A DNA stretch of 64,000 nucleotides from Paraescarpia echinospica (lineage: Eukaryota > Annelida > Polychaeta > Sabellida > Siboglinidae): positions 10,320,758 through 10,384,757 of the forward strand of contig CM034543.1 in NCBI GenBank assembly GCA_020002185.1. Reading direction: 5' to 3'. The first letter of the stretch is position 1; the number at the start of each line of letters is the position of its first letter. The notes below the pieces were generated by a model. That model was given only the letters and a program-made list of their open reading frames with translations, did no database searches and had not been told where the DNA came from. This document shows positions 51,776 to 63,634 of the stretch, one piece after another. Position numbers and translations under genes: made by a program.

Positions 51776-53894
51776 ATAATAATAATAATAATAACATATT
51801 TTATTTAATATAGCGCCAGATCCAATTATAAATTGTTCGTGGCGCTTTACAACATGTTGAACATAGATAGAGGTAATACTGATGGTTAAATAAACATGCA
51901 TTTTCTAAAAAACAATTCTTATAAAATTAATATTAGTAAAATACAAATAAATACAGTAATTAAATAAATATACTAAAATAATGATCATAGCTACAGTTCT
52001 ATGTAGAAATAAAACATTGCAAATTCATTTAACTGAACTAATGTACATGTAGGTATAAAATAAATATATAAATATGTTAATTAATACATAAGAGATATAA
52101 AACTAATTAATGCGCATACTAAAATATGCCACACTGGACAAGAAAGAGAGTAGAAATTTTTTTTTAAGCGTGCCTTGAAAGTAGAGAGACAATCAGACCT
52201 GAAGTGTTCCACAAAGTCGCCGCGGTGACCGCAAACGAACTGTCCCCAGCTTTGACATGAGTCCGCAGGACCGTTGACATGTTATTGTTGGTAGAGCGCA
52301 GTGCTCTTGTTGGTTTGTATGGGCATACAAGGTCGCATAAATGTTTCGGGGCATCGCCATGCACAGCTTTATATGTAAACACTAATAGCTTAAAGTCGAT
52401 TTTGTGTGCTACAGGCAACCAGTGAAGAATGCACAACAGAGGCATGGCGCTGTCACTCCATGGGTGGCGTAGGATCAACCTAGCAGCAGAGTTGTGCATT
52501 ATCTGCAGTTGAGCGATGTTATTAACAGAAGTGCCATATAGAAGTGAATTGCAGTAATCAAGCCGTGATGTAATAATGGCGTTGACGATACGTTCCTGTG
52601 TTGTTGTTGTTGGGAGATAACGACTCATCTGGTTGATATGACGCATGTGAAATGAGCACGCACTGACGATGCTTGAAACTTGCTTCTTAAAATCGATGTG
52701 GCGATCCACAACGACACCAAGGTTACGAACACATCATACGAGGCAATAATCGTAACATCTCCTACGCGTATCACACTCCCGTCAATAAGCGCAGCAGCAG
52801 TCTTTGGTACTACGGGAATATCTTCCGTTTTATTGTTGTTCATGCACATGTTGATGTCATCCACTGATTGACAATATCTAGACACTCCTCCATACGTCGC
52901 AGAGTAGCAGCCAGTGCAGTCGCAGTGAGGTCAAAATGGCAGTACAACTGCAGATCATCCGCATAATGATGAAAACAAAGTCCATGCGCCCTGATTATGT
53001 CGCCAATGGGTTGTACGTACACAGAGAATAACAATGGTCCCAGCACCGATCCCTGCGGAACACCTGTGTCCGGGCCTGCAGATAGGATTGCAGCCAGCCA
53101 AGCGCCTTGCCAACAATGCCGTAACGCTAACGAAGGCGCTGGGTCATTATCTTGTGATTGATTGTGTCAAAGGCCGCACTAAAGTCAATAAGAACTAGTG
53201 CCGTGCCTTGTCTATTGTCTATAGCGGCTTTCACGGCATTTGTTACCCACAACAGTGCGGTTTCAGTTGAATGATTCTCCCGGTAGGCTGATTGGAAACA
53301 GTCCTCCATTCGCTGATCGAAAATATGAGAGATGATCCTTCGCGCAATAACTTTATCTATGACTTTTGACAGATGGCTTAGCTTACTAACTGGACGGTAG
53401 TTGTTGAGTAAGTCCTTGTTGAGTGATTGTTTCTTGAGCAATGGCCGGACAACTGCGTGCTTAAGCAGCACAGGCATGACTGCATCCTCAAGTGAGGCGT
53501 TTACAATATGTGTGATGATAGGCACGATACTTTCCATGTTGTCATTTAGTTGTTTATTTGGTAGTAGATCAAGTGAGCATGTCTTATCCGTAGTGCCAAG
53601 AATATTATAGATTTCGGCTGTAGTTGTTGGCTCGAACACTTGAAATGGGTCAGTAAAACAAGGTGACTCGTCATCTGTCGGGTCAACGGCAATGCGGCAG
53701 TGCGAGTTAATAAGTCATTTATCGATCTTTTCTTTGAAGACACGTGAGAATGTATCACATCCTTCCTTCACTGAGCAGAATTCAGGAAGTTGCATTTTGT
53801 GTACGTCGAGTGATCTCAGAATGCGAAACATGTTCTTGTTAATAGCGTTCTGTAATTGTCAGCGATAATATTCGGTTTTCTTACTGGCTATCAT
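51776..53894 (-). mobile_element. LINE I (L2-like), 5'-truncated, nested in LINE H
   Basis: Minus-strand RT: CSLDLLPNKQLNDNMESIVP, YRPVSKLSHLSKVIDKVIA, STETALLWV, LIDFSAAFDTINHK (motif A); after a frameshift GPLLFSVYVQPIGD and HHYADDLQLYC (both catalytic Asp kept). The C-terminal half is ITSRLDYCNSLLYG, AARLILRHPWSDSAMPLL and LHWLPVAHKIDFKLL. The 3' UTR ends in an (AAT)n tail near 51778-51795. It lacks the endonuclease. Confidence 0.85.
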
Positions 53895-55170
53895 TGTAGT
53901 GCAGTTGTCGCGAGCGGCGACGTATAATTGGCGGTGTATTTCGAGTTTCGTTCTTAATTATAGGCCAATATGTCTATCGAACATATTTTCGAAGATAATA
54001 GACACTGTTCTTTTTAACATAATGGAAATGTACTTGGAAACCACTCCTAATCAATTTGGCTTTAAGCCTAAACATGGAACTGAGTTATGCGTGTTTGCAT
54101 TTAAGGAATTATTAAGGTTCTACACTAAACATGGTTCAGCTATGCATGTCGCATTTTTAGATGCATCAAAGGCGTTTGATCGTGTCAACCGATATAAACT
54201 TTTAACGAAACTAGGACAACAAAATGTACCGAAATATATCTTAAGAGTACTCAGCAATGAATTCAATAATCAATGTGTATGCATACGATGGGGAAATACC
54301 TACTCGGACTTCTTCTCGGTAGGCAATGGTGTTAAGCAAGGTAGGAAGTTATCCCCTTTACTTTTTAACATTTATATGGATAACCTGAGTATACAACTGC
54401 ACAAAAAACAAATCGGTAGTCTTGGTAACATGGTTGTTAATCACCTGATATACGCCTGTGATCTACTTCTGTTTGCACATTCTGCTAAAGAACTACAAAC
54501 ACTACTAGACATGTGTTACTCGTATGGATGTGAGCATGACGTGCAATACAATGCGGGTAAATCCCTGGCCATGTACTTTGAATCTAGAAAGTCAAATCTT
54601 TCTAAAGAAATTACATTAGGAGGAAAGAAGTTAAACTTTGCCACCTCTTGTGAACTGGACGTGTCATTTCTAATAACTTGTCAGATGAGCCAAAGTGAGA
54701 CTTTTGTATGCCAAGAGTACTTTGTTATGTCAAAAATGCTATTTATAGCGTATTGTGGTAATATCTATATGTGTGCGTTATGTTTGAACTTTATAAAAGA
54801 TTTTTTTTAGAAATTCGTTGTTGCATATAACAACTCTTTCAGGACATTGAACAATTTGCCTATCAGATGTAGCGCTAGCCATATGTTTGCTGCAGCTAAT
54901 GTCAGCTCGAGTAAATGTGTAATCAGAAAGGCTATTTTTAGCCTAATGAATAGGATTGACATGTCTTTGAATCCCATTATTTATAGCATTAAAACTAGCG
55001 ACATGTATTGTACTTGGAAACTGCGGCACCAGTGGGTCCGGGATTTATATAATGTTTAAACATGTTGTTCTTATCCATGTGTTTTTATATTTATTTACAA
55101 ATTTTTATTGATGTAATTTTATATATGGACATGGTGATTGTCTGAAATAAATACATTATTATTATTATTA
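53895..55170 (+). mobile_element. LINE H, 3' part (RT) with a mutated catalytic box
   Basis: The frame 53899-54810 continues the RT broken at 51775: NYRPICLSNIFSKIIDT, FLDASKAFDRVN (motif A Asp present), GVKQGRKLSPLLFNIYMDNL (motif B). The catalytic box is HLIYACDLLLF, where YADD is expected: the first catalytic Asp is Cys, so the RT is dead. The C-terminus continues to 55059 in another frame (NNLPIRCSASHMFAA). The element ends in a (TTA)n tail at 55150-55170 after 'gaaataaata'. Confidence 0.85.
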
Positions 55171-56270
55171 CTGTGGTTGTTTCCAAACTGTTCAAGTGGT
55201 CATCTATCTAAACTCGTCTTGATACGCATGTTTACACAACAGGTCCGGACTTGTTAGTCTGTTGGGTGTTAGTTTCAAAGGAATATTTTGTTGTATGTTA
55301 CATAATAAAATGTTACTGTTTTTGTAGCGTACAATAACACCAGGGTTCGGTGTTGGCTGACAAAACAAGCAGTATAAGATTTTGTATTTCCATCGCACAA
55401 TTTAGCATGCATATATTGAAGATCAAATGTATTTTCCTTCTTCAAAAGTTTTTTTTTCATCATTCATCGCCAACTACTTCCTGACAGGAAGGAAATGCAC
55501 CCATTCTAACTGCAGACGACCGTCCAACACGTTGTGTCTTGTCCTGCGAGATGCTGCTTGTGGCAGTCCAGTTGCAAAGTCTTAACGATTATGCTCCCTT
55601 TCCTCCGACTTCTTTTCAAATGCCGTCCAAAGAACAGTGTAGTTTTATCTTGACAGGACTGGTTTATAATGCTAATAAAAATGCTACACTGCAAGGGCAG
55701 GATGGTCCTTTCTCATTTCATGCTTTGAAGGGCTCGGTGCGTTATTCGTCAACGTAACGTCGGTACAGCGTAAGCAAACTAGCGTTTGGTGGAACGTTCG
55801 TAGTGGAAGTTGTATAATTTATTTTAAATCTCCTGCTCCTTCTACTTGATTGCAAGTATTGCAACATAACTGTTTCTCCAAGGCCTACGCATGTTGTCGG
55901 AGATTCTCAATCTCCTTCCCCAAAGCAGTGACTTGAGTGTACGTTGATGACTTCATTGTTCTTGGGAATGTGTTCAGCACATGGTGTAATAACACAATTT
56001 GTTGCGCCGGCTGATAATTCTTCTGGCACTTGTGGATGTATTTATAGTACGTTTTTCTTCATAATTACATTTCACACGACCATATAACGAATTGCAATAA
56101 ATGCAACATGTACGTACTTATAGCATACATTATGGAGGGTAAGTCACGTAACATCCCCCAGGTTCATCGTCTTAAAATAGTATGTTGTAGTTTTGCAATG
56201 TAAATGTAATGATTATTTGTTACAATTATTAGCATTATTGCATACAGGAATACACCTTCCCATAACTGCG
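55171..56270. other. Unassigned stretch
   Basis: A 72-codon plus-strand frame lies at 55539-55757 and a 62-codon minus frame overlaps it; neither carries a known motif. No splice-bounded exon could be supported. Confidence 0.4.
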
Positions 56271-57348
56271 TGTCCAGCGTCATCACCAAGTGTAAAGTCT
56301 GTATTTCCCCAAACATATCTATCACGTTCGCCCAAATTATATTCTACTAGTATGATAGCGTTCTTATCTTCTTTTCCAAATGTAAACTCTGAGCTCTTCC
56401 ATATAGTAAATTTTGCATAAAGACGTTAACGTTTTGACAGTCACCAGAGACTGACCATGACACCACACTTCGTTTGCAAATATTCACTTTCTTACAAAAC
56501 TTTGTATGAATTGTTTTCGTTTATAGGAAGAGCAATGTGTTCTTAACACATCAAGACCATAAATTAGGGTACCGGTTCTAATGAATGCACCGAGATCTAT
56601 TTTTGTCAATTTGGCGTGTCCAGCGTCATCAAGCAGCTTAGACATCTGGGGGGTCGCGCAGGTCAGTTTACTCGCATATCAACTTCATTATTTTTGCTTA
56701 CTGATGTGTGACCGTATCATTTATAAGAATACTATCGCTGTAAATATTATTGCGTTTTCTATTTGCCGTATTCACGTTCGTTTCTGGTACAATTTCATAT
56801 AAACGGAGTAAACATCGGTCCATCGCGCGTAAAATATGTTGTCTAAGAGTCGGAAAAGCTTTTGTCAGCATGGAGACGTCAGCCTCTGATGCACTGACCG
56901 TCTTAATTCCTCTGGATCAAGGAATATACGCGCTTTGAGCGGTGTTTTTAAGTTTTCATTATGGTGACGCTGGACATACGATGACGCTGGACACGCCACA
57001 ATTTCGATTTTTCTTCATTTGACCGATAAATATCATTAATATTGATAGTGGTATCGAGGGAGTTATAGCAGGGTGGTAGCTAGTAGGCATGAAGAAATTA
57101 AAATGGTTTACGTTTTCTAGGTTTTTGTAGGTAGCTTTTCCGTCGATGACGTTGGACACGCTGGGGAAAACGCCACCATACATTTTTTTTATTTAATGTG
57201 CTATATTTTCCTCAAATTTAGATTTCATTCCATAATTTTTTCAGGATTCCTGTGTTAACTTTGAACGCAAATAACACATGTCGAAATAACCAGCAATAAC
57301 AATAATAAATTAATGTAGTGGACTAATCTAAACCGATGACGCTGGACA
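56271..57348. repeat. Cluster of a 14-17-bp motif, TGTCCAGCGTCATC
   Basis: The motif is exact on the plus strand at 56271-56284 and 56617-56630. On the minus strand it is exact at 56980-56993 and 57335-57348, and one base off at 56963-56976 and 57145-57158. Both plus copies and some minus ones extend to GCGTGTCCAGCGTCATC. The copies sit in otherwise unrelated AT-rich sequence. A further copy is at 46442-46455. The function is unknown. Confidence 0.8.
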
Positions 57349-59650
57349 AGCAAAAAATTGTCATTATAGAAAATACATTGTAATGTTTTAATTTATAATT
57401 TTGTAAACATGGTTTTGTTTATGTGCACTCCCAAAATATACCTCATTTACATAGTGAAATCAGAAATAGAAAACATAGTACTTCTTTTGAATGGTAATGC
57501 TTCCAAATTCGGAAAGGCCAAATGGACATGCCATTTTCACCGTTTTTGGCTCGTTACGCCAACTTTTTTCAATTTTAATAATTCATAAGGCGGGCAAACT
57601 ATGCATCCCCTGAAAGCTCATACTGACTCCAATCTTTGGTAAAATGTTATAATTCACAGTGTGAGAGACAAAAGACAGGATTGTTACCAATTGTACACTT
57701 TTAGGGACATTGTTCCTACATCTAACACAAGATAAATAGCTCCAAGCTAGGTCAGTTTTATTGTCAAATTATACAAAGTTTAGGCAAATACCTCGTGACT
57801 TTCAAGTTGGAGGATGATGAAAACCTCTGAAAACCCAATATTATAATGAATCACATAAAACCCATCGGAATCTGCCCATTATTAGTTGAGATATGACCAT
57901 ATCGGGTTTTAGCTTATATCGGCTGCGAACATTTTTGATTTTTGCTGGGTGTTAACGATTCCTAAAACGTGTGACCTATATCAGGATTTGACTAATACCT
58001 ATCAAAGGTCACATGTGCAGCATCTCCCGAAGTGACGACGATGATGCAACATCGGACGTTGAGCACATCATTGTTGAAACAGGGCAACTACCCTGCTTGT
58101 TTAAAATTGTACCCTGCATTTAATTCATTAGTTTATGCAATTGAAAGCTATTAGTTTATTTCGACACGGAATGCGGGTCTTTGAAGTTTAACTATGTAAC
58201 GTTAATAGTTGAAAATTGCAATGAATAGTTCGTTGTCAGCGAACTTTTGTGTACGTGGTCAAATAAATTGATTTTGATCAAAAATATAATAACATGTCAA
58301 ACACAACTGCCTAATATCTAACCATCACCTATTATCATTGATCAGTGCCACTTTTTTTCAGATAGCAAAGAAAATCGATAATAGAACACAATTTCGAAAA
58401 TAATCCTAATTGGTGCAAGGGAAAGAACTAAATAAGTTAATATTTTACCTGAACATTTAGCAAACTCTACATATAAAAGCTGCATAATCAAGTCGGTGTA
58501 CCGTATTGGTTATTACCAACAATAGATAATCGCGGTGGCCTACTAATATTTGCTATTATGTATAATTGCTTTTCGCAAAAATGATTTGAAATAAGTCGAG
58601 CGAAAAGTCAAATTGAGGATGAACCTTGAACCGACTCGACATTCGTGCTTGGCGCAATGCCATGCCTCTGTCTGACAACATCACGTAAAAAGCAAGAGAC
58701 TGGAATTCACGCCAGTGCGATCCAAAGTGTGTTTACTCTTCCACTGCTGAAATGTCGGCTTTGCAACTTAACAGAGGTGACGACCAAAGTCAAATGTGTG
58801 GACGATTTAAACAAACGTACGCACTAAATACTATTAGACCCATCACGGATAGCTCATGGCATTCTGTAATGTGGATCTGTAATGCTCTTAACCAACTGAG
58901 GAAGCAAAGTCAAATTGTGTGTAAACAGAAACAAAAATATATGAATGGGTAAAATAAAATGATACGTTTGCCTAGAATCATGCACCTAACGTCACATAAA
59001 GTTCGACGTTTTATAAGATATTCACACAAACTATTAATTTATTAAATTCCAGCCCATGAGATAGTATAGAAGATACAAATTAAGATAGCTTAGAAGATTG
59101 AATCTTCGCGTTAATGTGTCATACAATGATGCATGTGTTCCTCTATTTGTTTTGACGACCTTACTTGCTCCCTTGGAAACATATCACCGACTAAAGCTAG
59201 TTGAAGTGTAAAAGTTGGCCCCAACAATTGTCTATAGATTGTCTTCTTGACTGCAGAAGCAGTGACGAAAACCAACTTTTTGTACTATTTTAACCAAACA
59301 AACATACACACTTTTCATTAAGCCGACTGCGGATATTATATAATATAAAATTATAAATATATTCACGTATTACATAATTGGACGTCAACGAACCGCACTC
59401 GTAATAAAAAAAAACAGTTAAGGAAGCAATCGTAACGCATGACCTATATTTTAGTAGTTCATCGACCTGATCTAAAAAGCAGACTACAAGTCATTTGGTC
59501 TACTTGCCCTAGACAGTGCCTTTGTTTATTTACAAACAAACAACTAACAGCGGATTCTCTTAAATAATACCGTTGTTGTCTTAGGTTTTATCTAGTAAAG
59601 AGATCGAAGTGGCCTTTGTGCACGAGTGGGCAGATACTCCGGGTTGTTGA
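57349..59650. other. Unassigned stretch, about 2.3 kb
   Basis: No supported gene or RNA. 57480-57960 has the look of a dispersed non-coding repeat, but no second copy is present in the window. The frames at 58645-58952 are short and unrecognised. Confidence 0.4.
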
Positions 59651-59653
59651 GAG

Positions 59654-60020
59654 TATCAAAGTTTCTTTCAACAAGTACTTCCTGTCTGTCAGTTGTATGA
59701 CCCATAAAGGTGCAACGTATGAAATATTATATATATATATATTAATGTATTACACATACATACATACATGCATTCTTATATACACACTTACATAGGTAGG
59801 TACACATATATATCAAAGTTTCTTTCAAAAGTACTTCCAGTCTGTCAGTTGTATGACCCATAAAGGTGCAACGTATGAAATATTATATATATATATTAAT
59901 GTATTACACATACATACATACATGCATTCTTATATACACACTTACATAGGTAGGTACACATATATATCAAAGTTTCTTTCAAAAGTACTTCCAGTCTGTC
60001 AGTTGTATGACCCATAATGG
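59654..60020. repeat. About 154-bp tandem repeat, 2.4 copies
   Basis: 'tatcaaagtttctttca' recurs at 59654, 59811 and 59965, each followed by 'gtctgtcagttgtatgaccc' and by an (AT)n plus (ATAC)n block. The copies are almost identical, so the duplication is recent. Confidence 0.9.
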
Positions 60021-60089
60021 TGCCAAGTACGAAATGTTATATATATATATATAATGTTATGCTATTCCATCTCATTTAATTAATTTAGC

Positions 60090-60182
60090 TCATCGTGGTT
60101 GTTTGTGTGTGCGTGTGCGTGTGCGTGTGCATGTGCGTGTGTGTATATATATATATATTTATATATATATATATATATATAC
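60090..60182. repeat. (TG/CG)n(AT)n microsatellite
   Basis: 'gtgtgcgtgtgcgtgtgcgt' followed by runs of 'atatatat'. Confidence 0.9.
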
Positions 60183-61530
60183 ATGTAACCGATCGCTAGA
60201 TATCAGGTTTCTATTTGATTTCGGAATAAGCACTTCTGGATTTAATATTGTGAGCCTATAAAAGTCACCAATGAAACTTGAATTATTGAGTCATTCAGCG
60301 ATGCTGATTAGACTCAGGGTGTAATGATTTAGTTAGGTAAACACTATCTTTGTTAAATTGAGCATTTTGTTAACTGGAGAAGTAACTTCCGTAATTATTT
60401 AATGTGACCGATTCAACTCGGAGCAAGCATTCCTCCTTTCCGATGAGTTGTTTTGTCACTATTAAACGTTCAAGTTTGGGAATAATTATGAATAAGTTGA
60501 TTTTTGGACAAACAAGCCATTTTGGGATATATCATCCTATATGATGTCTTGTCTTTTTTACGAATGAGTTATCGTTATATAGAAAATATTAATTCTTTCC
60601 ATTGTTTCACTAAGTTGCACTTTTATGACGACATTACGGTTTCGAACAAAAGTGTTGTTTGGAAAGTTGGTCTCCAGTTTATTGTTTCTTTTGATTACAT
60701 TTCAACGAAAAGTATCCTTTAACTTCGTCCGTTTTAGTCACGACAGTTTTCTTTTGAGAACCTTCCAACGGAATGAAACGTTTGAGCTTGCCCATTTTGT
60801 TTTTTAAACCTAACCTTTGTAACCAAATAAGGCCCGTTTTGAGAGATTTGTACGATATTGTAGAATAATTTGTCATTGTTAATGTTGATGTTGCTTTGAA
60901 ATTTACTGCTGTAATGAGACATCGTAGGACATTCTCCGTTTTATGGAGAATGTTGACCTGCTTGCAATGAAAATAATATCCTCGCCTATGTGTGCCTACA
61001 TAATTGTCCTCTAAAACGTTACACTCCGTGTGATTTTATGACTTTGGTGTTTTGCAACGCAGTAGTTTGTCATTTATGGTGCAATTCACACATTTTACAC
61101 GGGTTGTTATGCCAGCTAGTTTTCCTTTAATGAGACAACATTCTTCCTCGCAACAAATTTGTCATTTAAAGACAATTTGCCTTTTTGGCATTGAACAGGT
61201 TTATGGTGGGGACAAAATACCCCACTTTGCATGTAAATATGCCCTGGTTCAGGGACAAATACATTTGATTATGGTCAGTCAAAGAAAACATTCTGTCTCT
61301 ATTCACACGTGACGCTGAAATGAACACTTTTTTAATCTATGCAATTACGTGAAATCCGCGTGTTGTGCGCTGACCTTGTGCAAACCGTTATAGTTAATGT
61401 TCACATGTTATACTGCCATTCCTTAAACGGGGTCAATCACCAGATGGCGCAGTTTAATATCAATACACATACTCTTTGCCCCACGAGCGCAGAGGTGATA
61501 CGACGGTGCGGTAATTGACGTAGTTGGTGC
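60183..61530. other. Unassigned region upstream of the globin gene
   Basis: No recognised gene. A perfect 9-bp stem (acattctcc / ggagaatgt, 7-nt loop) lies at 60929-60953. Frames at 60504-60876 and 61052-61312 show no known motif. Confidence 0.4.
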
Positions 61531-61542
61531 CAACACAGGGTC

Positions 61543-61550
61543 TATAAAAA
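61543..61550 (+). promoter_or_regulatory. TATA box of the globin gene
   Basis: TATAAAAA in the context 'gggtctataaaaaggcagct'. Transcription would start about 25-30 bp downstream, near 61573, just before a 5' UTR exon with a consensus donor. Confidence 0.65.
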
Positions 61551-61572
61551 GGCAGCTGGGTTATTTCCTCCA

Positions 61573-61634
61573 AACAGGTGCCGCAGCAGCAATACTGAAG
61601 ACTTAAAACCATCTTACCGGCAATTAAACACCAC
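61573..61634 (+). other. 5' UTR exon of the globin gene (inferred)
   Basis: Runs from the estimated start to the donor CCAC|GTAAGTAG at 61635. It contains no ATG. The 3' splice site of this intron is the acceptor before the coding exon at 62565. The start position is approximate. Confidence 0.5.
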
Positions 61635-62327
61635 GTAAGTAGTCATAGCTTATACTCGACTGAACCATTTTAATACGTGACCTCGCGATGTCAGTTACAG
61701 GAAGTTCGCCTGGTTGCTGAACTCGTAAAAGGTGGATGTGAGCCTTGGGGTTTGTTTATGCTACCCTGAACTTCGCCCACGCCGGTAAGCTGCTGGTCTA
61801 TAGTCGGACGTTGAGGTATACTGATTCTGCAGTGATTCGCGTACATTTGCTCTATTTCGCGCTCGCACAAAGTAGTACGTTCATAAAATGCTTAGCTGAT
61901 TACGTATTTTGTATTCACTTTGAAAATTGACCGTTCTGCATGACTATATCGTGGATATGGGTGATGAGGTGGCAAATCCATGTCTAGTTTGTACACAAGA
62001 CTAGCACGAGTGGTCGCTGTCGTTGCTGAATGCATTGTAGTAAATGGCATTCGGTACGTTTTGTCACAACTAGAAACAAACTGTTCTCCTTGCTGATTAA
62101 CTAGATAAAGAAAGAAAACCGAGTTCAAGACTGCTTTACGTTATACCTCTCGGCAGAGCTGTTCGATCGAACTACTCTGGGAAGCATCCATCTATGCTGT
62201 AATTAATGCATGAAGGCTATTCGTATACAGGTATCCATATATGCCTACAACCAGGGGCTCATTCAGACAGCTGAATGAACTGGAACAACGTAGAGCAATC
62301 GAACTTGCCCAAAATTCGACACTGCAG

Positions 62328-62396
62328 CTCAGGATTCGAACCGGGATCGCTCTCTTGGTAGAGAGTCCGAAGCTCTATACACTGCACCACAGAGCT
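62328..62396 (-). mobile_element. tRNA-Arg-like sequence, probably a tRNA-derived SINE head
   Basis: On the minus strand: 'gctctgtggtgcagtgtata' (A-box region, like tRNA-Arg), then 'ggactctctacca', then 'cggttcgaatcctgagct' (B box). The 3' stem does not pair well with the 5' stem, so a working tRNA is doubtful. It lies in the 5' UTR intron of the globin gene. Confidence 0.55.
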
Positions 62397-62564
62397 CTAT
62401 AAATACTATCCGATTGGTCAAATTGAACCCATGCGAAGAAAATTGTATCCTGCTAGCTTTACACTGATGAACAATTATAAATCGTGGTTAATACTCGTTA
62501 TTAGCAATGACATCACAAATGATTATTAGTATTGATAATATAACAATATTGTGTTCTACTGTAG

Positions 62565-62740
62565 ACGATGCATTGTCTGGGAGCTGTGATTCTGGCGGTA
62601 TATGGCGTCGTCACTGCATACACCTGGTGTACGAAGGAAGACGCTGGTATCATGATCAGACAATGGAGTCAAGCTTTCGGGATGGGAGGCAACGGGAACA
62701 AGGAAGCGGCCATCCAGGGAGGCTCCGGCTTCTTTATCCA
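62565..62740 (+). CDS. Globin coding exon 1 (signal peptide and helix A/B)
   Basis: Acceptor ttgtgttctactgtag, then ATG at 62568 after three nucleotides of 5' UTR. Donor CA|GTACGTG leaves phase 2, the B12.2 intron position of globin genes. The residues FGMGGNGNKEAAIQGGSGFF are unusually Gly-rich in the A-B region, and the usual 'IW' before 'F' is missing. Confidence 0.9.
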
Positions 62741-63634
62741 GTACGTGCCTTCCCTGAGAGTCCCATCAGCAAGGTCACTGAACTACCCATCACGTGATTT
62801 ATTGCTTAGCAACACAGTCCAGTAATCAAAATGGATGCAGGAGAGTTAAACATACTGTTGAAATTCTGGTCCTATAAGTGTTTATTTGTAAGAAAAAACA
62901 TAAGGCAAATTTTTTCAAGCGATAACTAACTGTACGTGGAAACGTTGATTTAGCAGACGGTATGTCGCACCAGTAAGGTAATGCACATAATACTACTTAT
63001 ATAAACATTGTTGGCGTGGCACAGCATGGCGGTTGTCTTGCTCATAATGTGTATTGTGACCTACATAGATCTGATTCCATCTTTGATAAGCTGTGGTTTG
63101 ACACTGAAGAACAGCAAACTCGATAGACTAATAATGAAAAACTGTATAATATGGCAATGGCTAGGTGATTAAGTAACATTTAGAATATTTGTATATATAT
63201 ATATATATATATAGGATGAGAGAGCACAACCATGACTTATGTATCAGAAATGACACTGAGAATCCATGGAAAGGTCATCCTCGCTACGAAGTATTGTCGA
63301 TGATGGTAGATGAATTATTAATGTTATGCAGGTAAATAACCTACTAGTCAGGTTTGAGTACTGGTGTGTTTCACAATAATCTACATGTTCATATTCGTAC
63401 ACTGCTCCACCTTATAGGTTGATGCGCGACGAACCTGCCATGAAGGGGCTCTTCGTCAATGTCAGTGGCGACAACACCGCAAGTCCGGTGTTCAGGGCCC
63501 ATGCGCTGCGGGTGATCACTGGGCTGGACCTGTGTGTCAACGCGCTGGTGGACATCCCGGTTCTCAAGAAAATCACGTCACACTTGGCTGAGCAACATGG
63601 TAGTAGAATAGGTCTCCAGTCTAGATACTTTGAA
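62565..63634 (+). CDS. Extracellular (annelid-type) haemoglobin chain gene, coding exons 1-2 (3' end beyond window)
   Basis: Coding exons 62565-62740 (ATG at 62568) and 63418-63634 join in frame to give 130 residues. The signal peptide is MHCLGAVILAVYGVVTA. The mature chain starts near YTWC with the N-terminal Cys21 typical of annelid extracellular globins (it pairs with a Cys in helix H, on the missing exon 3). The invariant-type Trp33 lies in RQWSQAFG. The distal His86 is in FRAHALRV, Cys97 is in GLDLC, and the proximal His118 is in LAEQHGSR. Such chains assemble into the giant haemoglobin secreted into blood or coelom, carrying oxygen. A Cys eleven residues after the distal His is one of the free-Cys positions linked to sulfide binding in siboglinid A2/B2 chains. 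Exon 3, with the C-terminal Cys, should lie past 64000. Confidence 0.92.
63190..63213. repeat. (AT)n microsatellite in globin intron 1
   Basis: About 12 TA units between coding exons 1 and 2. Confidence 0.9.
63418..63634 (+). CDS. Globin coding exon 2 (helices C-F)
   Basis: 217 nt. Acceptor ccaccttatag and donor GAA|GTGAGT. It enters in phase 2 and leaves in phase 0 (G7.0). It encodes QLMRDEPAMKGLF, then SPVFRAHALRVITGLDLC, then ITSHLAEQHGSRIG. It has exactly the length of the paralogous exon at 38478-38694. Confidence 0.92.

Noticed and set aside
58020..58130. Small exon after a CAG (SDDDDATSDVEHIIVETG)
   Set aside because: Acidic and open in one frame, but with no clear donor and no partner exon.
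60929..60953. Terminator or regulatory hairpin (9-bp stem)
   Set aside because: An isolated short palindrome in AT-rich DNA; no gene context supports a function.
62328..62396. Functional tRNA-Arg gene on the minus strand
   Set aside because: The stems do not pair well and the anticodon loop is ambiguous; more likely a SINE head.
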